Assembly (NCBI GenBank): GCA_016710685.1
Contig: JADJVC010000014.1
Span: 248,001 to 312,000, forward strand
Reading direction: 5' to 3'
DNA length: 64,000 nucleotides
DNA from: Flavobacteriales bacterium
GTDB taxonomy: Bacteria; Bacteroidota; Bacteroidia; Flavobacteriales_F; PHOS-HE28
A model generated the notes under the pieces. The model was given only the letters and a program-made list of their open reading frames with translations, was not told the origin of the DNA and searched no databases. Both the position numbers and the translations under genes were made by a program. The first letter of the stretch is position 1. Each line of letters opens with the position of its first letter. Positions 62,830 to 64,000 of this stretch are shown one piece after another.

Positions 62830-64000
62830 ATGACGCGCTTTATACGGCAGTACCGCATCATCATCGGCCTTATCCTGTTCTGGGTGCTTTGCTCGGCCTA
62901 TGCCCCGCCGTTGACATATGTGGTGTTGCCGTTAAGCGTACTGCTATTGCGGCGACGTGAAATGTGGGCGGAGATGCTGTTCGGGTTCTTGATCTGCCTT
63001 GTGCTTTCAGACATGCACCAGGATATCAGGCCCATGGCGGTGATGAAAACCGCGAAGTACACATACATAATTGTGCTAGCCCTGATTTTTTTCAGTGATC
63101 AGGAACGCTTCAAGCCATTGGCCCGCATCTTCCCCTTGTTCCTTCCCTTTTTTGTCTACGCCTTCTTTCCCATCATCCGTTCAGTTTCACCCATTTCGTC
63201 GGTGGAAAAGACGATTTCCTACGCGCTGCTCTTCCTCGTTGTGCCCAATTTGGTGCTCTTCAATTTCCGGAAATACGGTTGGGAATTCTTCCGGGATCTT
63301 ATCTGGTTCATCGTGCTGATACTCGTGAGCCAGCAGCTGCTGCGCGTATTCGCACCGCCGGGCTGGTCCATCATCGACGAACGCTTCAGGGGATATTTCG
63401 GCAACCCCAACGGGTTGGCCATTTTCGTTTACCTCACCTTCGTCCTTTTCGTCGTTGTGAACCAGTTGCGAAGTGATCTTTTTTCAAAAACCTCCAAGCT
63501 CTTCATTTATGCCTTGCTGATCTACTACATCATTACTTGCGGTGCCCGCACCTCGCTGATGTCCACACTCATGTTCTTGCTCTTCATTCAGTTCTTTCGG
63601 GTATCCACCTTCCTTGGCATCATTTCCTTTGTTGCCTTCATCGGCATCGGTGAGGTCATCTCAAGTAACCTGCCCACGATCATATCCGCGTTCGGCTTGC
63701 AAGAATACTTGCGCGTGGACACCATAGCTGACGGCTCAGGCCGGTACATGGCCTGGAATTATGCTTGGCAACAGATCAATGAAAAAGGGTTTTTCTTCTT
63801 CGGGGGAGGTTTTGACAATGAGTATTGGCTGATGTATGAAGCCCGGCATTATCTCTCCAAACTGGGCCACCAAGGCGGGGTCCACAACAGCTATCTTGCT
63901 TTCTGGCTCAACACCGGTATCGTGGGCCTGTTCCTCTACCTGCGCGGGTTCGTGCTGGTGTTCATCAAAGCCACCAAGGAGACGCCGGTCGCCATGGCCA
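62830..64000 (+). CDS. O-antigen ligase/polymerase-like membrane protein, partial (runs off the window)
   Basis: Starts ATG at 62830 and stays open for 390 codons to the window end. It has many hydrophobic helices from residue 10 on, including ILFWVLCSAYAPPLTYVVLP and YIIVLALIFFSDQ. A periplasmic segment with FRGYFGNPNGLAIFVYLTF and GARTSLMSTLM, then QGGVHNSYLAFWLNTGIVGL, matches the O-antigen ligase/Wzy family (PF04932-type), in which an Arg/His-rich loop joins glycan to lipid A core or polymerises repeats. Whether ligase or polymerase cannot be told. The 3' end is outside the window. Confidence 0.8.
   Translation, partial: MTRFIRQYRIIIGLILFWVLCSAYAPPLTYVVLPLSVLLLRRREMWAEMLFGFLICLVLSDMHQDIRPMAVMKTAKYTYIIVLALIFFSDQERFKPLARIFPLFLPFFVYAFFPIIRSVSPISSVEKTISYALLFLVVPNLVLFNFRKYGWEFFRDLIWFIVLILVSQQLLRVFAPPGWSIIDERFRGYFGNPNGLAIFVYLTFVLFVVVNQLRSDLFSKTSKLFIYALLIYYIITCGARTSLMSTLMFLLFIQFFRVSTFLGIISFVAFIGIGEVISSNLPTIISAFGLQEYLRVDTIADGSGRYMAWNYAWQQINEKGFFFFGGGFDNEYWLMYEARHYLSKLGHQGGVHNSYLAFWLNTGIVGLFLYLRGFVLVFIKATKETPVAMA

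Noticed and set aside
1..64000. tRNA, rRNA or riboswitch genes
   Set aside because: No cloverleaf-like tract with an anticodon loop, no rRNA segment and no riboswitch core was recognised in the intergenic regions; a covariance-model search would be decisive.

Overview
The window looks like a chromosomal segment of a member of the Bacteroidota, most likely order Flavobacteriales, with a fairly GC-rich genome. Three lines of evidence point there: two or three large secreted proteins end in type IX secretion (T9SS type A) sorting domains; many genes are preceded by the Bacteroidota-type -7 promoter element (TAnnTTTG and close variants) rather than by E. coli-like promoters; and several families typical of the phylum are present (DUF4476, DUF4159, LytS/LytTR pair, OmpH, OstA-like). 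No rRNA, tRNA, CRISPR array, prophage or transposase gene was recognised. The only gene-free stretch above 300 bases is 13298-13629, which holds a terminator and nested inverted repeats.

Layout. 1-2.9 kb: histidine ammonia-lyase, an alpha/beta hydrolase and a TerC-family membrane protein. 3.0-9.1 kb (minus): a MacAB-like export operon (ATPase, two paralogous permeases, adaptor) followed by rsmE, then a DUF4159 protein. 9.2-13.3 kb: DUF4476 protein and a three-lipoprotein cluster (CsgG-like, LPP20-like, LPP20-like). 13.6-17.5 kb: MltF-like lytic transglycosylase plus AcpH-like phosphodiesterase, divergent from a LytS/LytTR two-component pair. 17.6-24 kb: T9SS cargo, an OmpH/Skp-like and an OstA-like gene pair, a nitroreductase and another T9SS cargo. 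24.1-27.2 kb: a vWA protein, a VOC protein and a MoxR-type AAA ATPase. 27.3-31.9 kb: Fur - STAS - purA - rRNA methyltransferase, then a TonB-like protein. 31.9-39 kb: small conserved proteins, universal stress protein, SiaC-like (DUF1987) protein, lipoproteins, dienoyl-CoA-reductase-like SDR and a TPR protein. 39-46.5 kb: M48 lipoprotein protease, Rel (p)ppGpp enzyme, fumarylacetoacetase and a GT39-like membrane glycosyltransferase. 46.6-52.4 kb: a large double-module T9SS protein, an outer-membrane barrel candidate and glyA. 52.5-64 kb: a surface-polysaccharide cluster (GNAT, polysaccharide deacetylase, six glycosyltransferases, an epimerase and an O-antigen ligase-like protein cut by the window end).

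Two observations cut across the window. First, six otherwise well-conserved genes are interrupted: four carry single-base deletions (five events) and two carry an in-frame TAG. The spans of the four frameshifted genes become multiples of three once the missing bases are added back. This is the pattern expected of residual long-read consensus error, although true pseudogenes or recoding cannot be excluded from sequence alone. Second, intergenic regions are rich in short dispersed palindromes and inverted repeats of at least six families (for example the GGGCGATGCATGCATCGCCC core at three places), often placed immediately after stop codons. In addition, a promoter-like element lies only 4-8 bases upstream of the start codon of about a dozen genes, which suggests widespread leaderless transcription.
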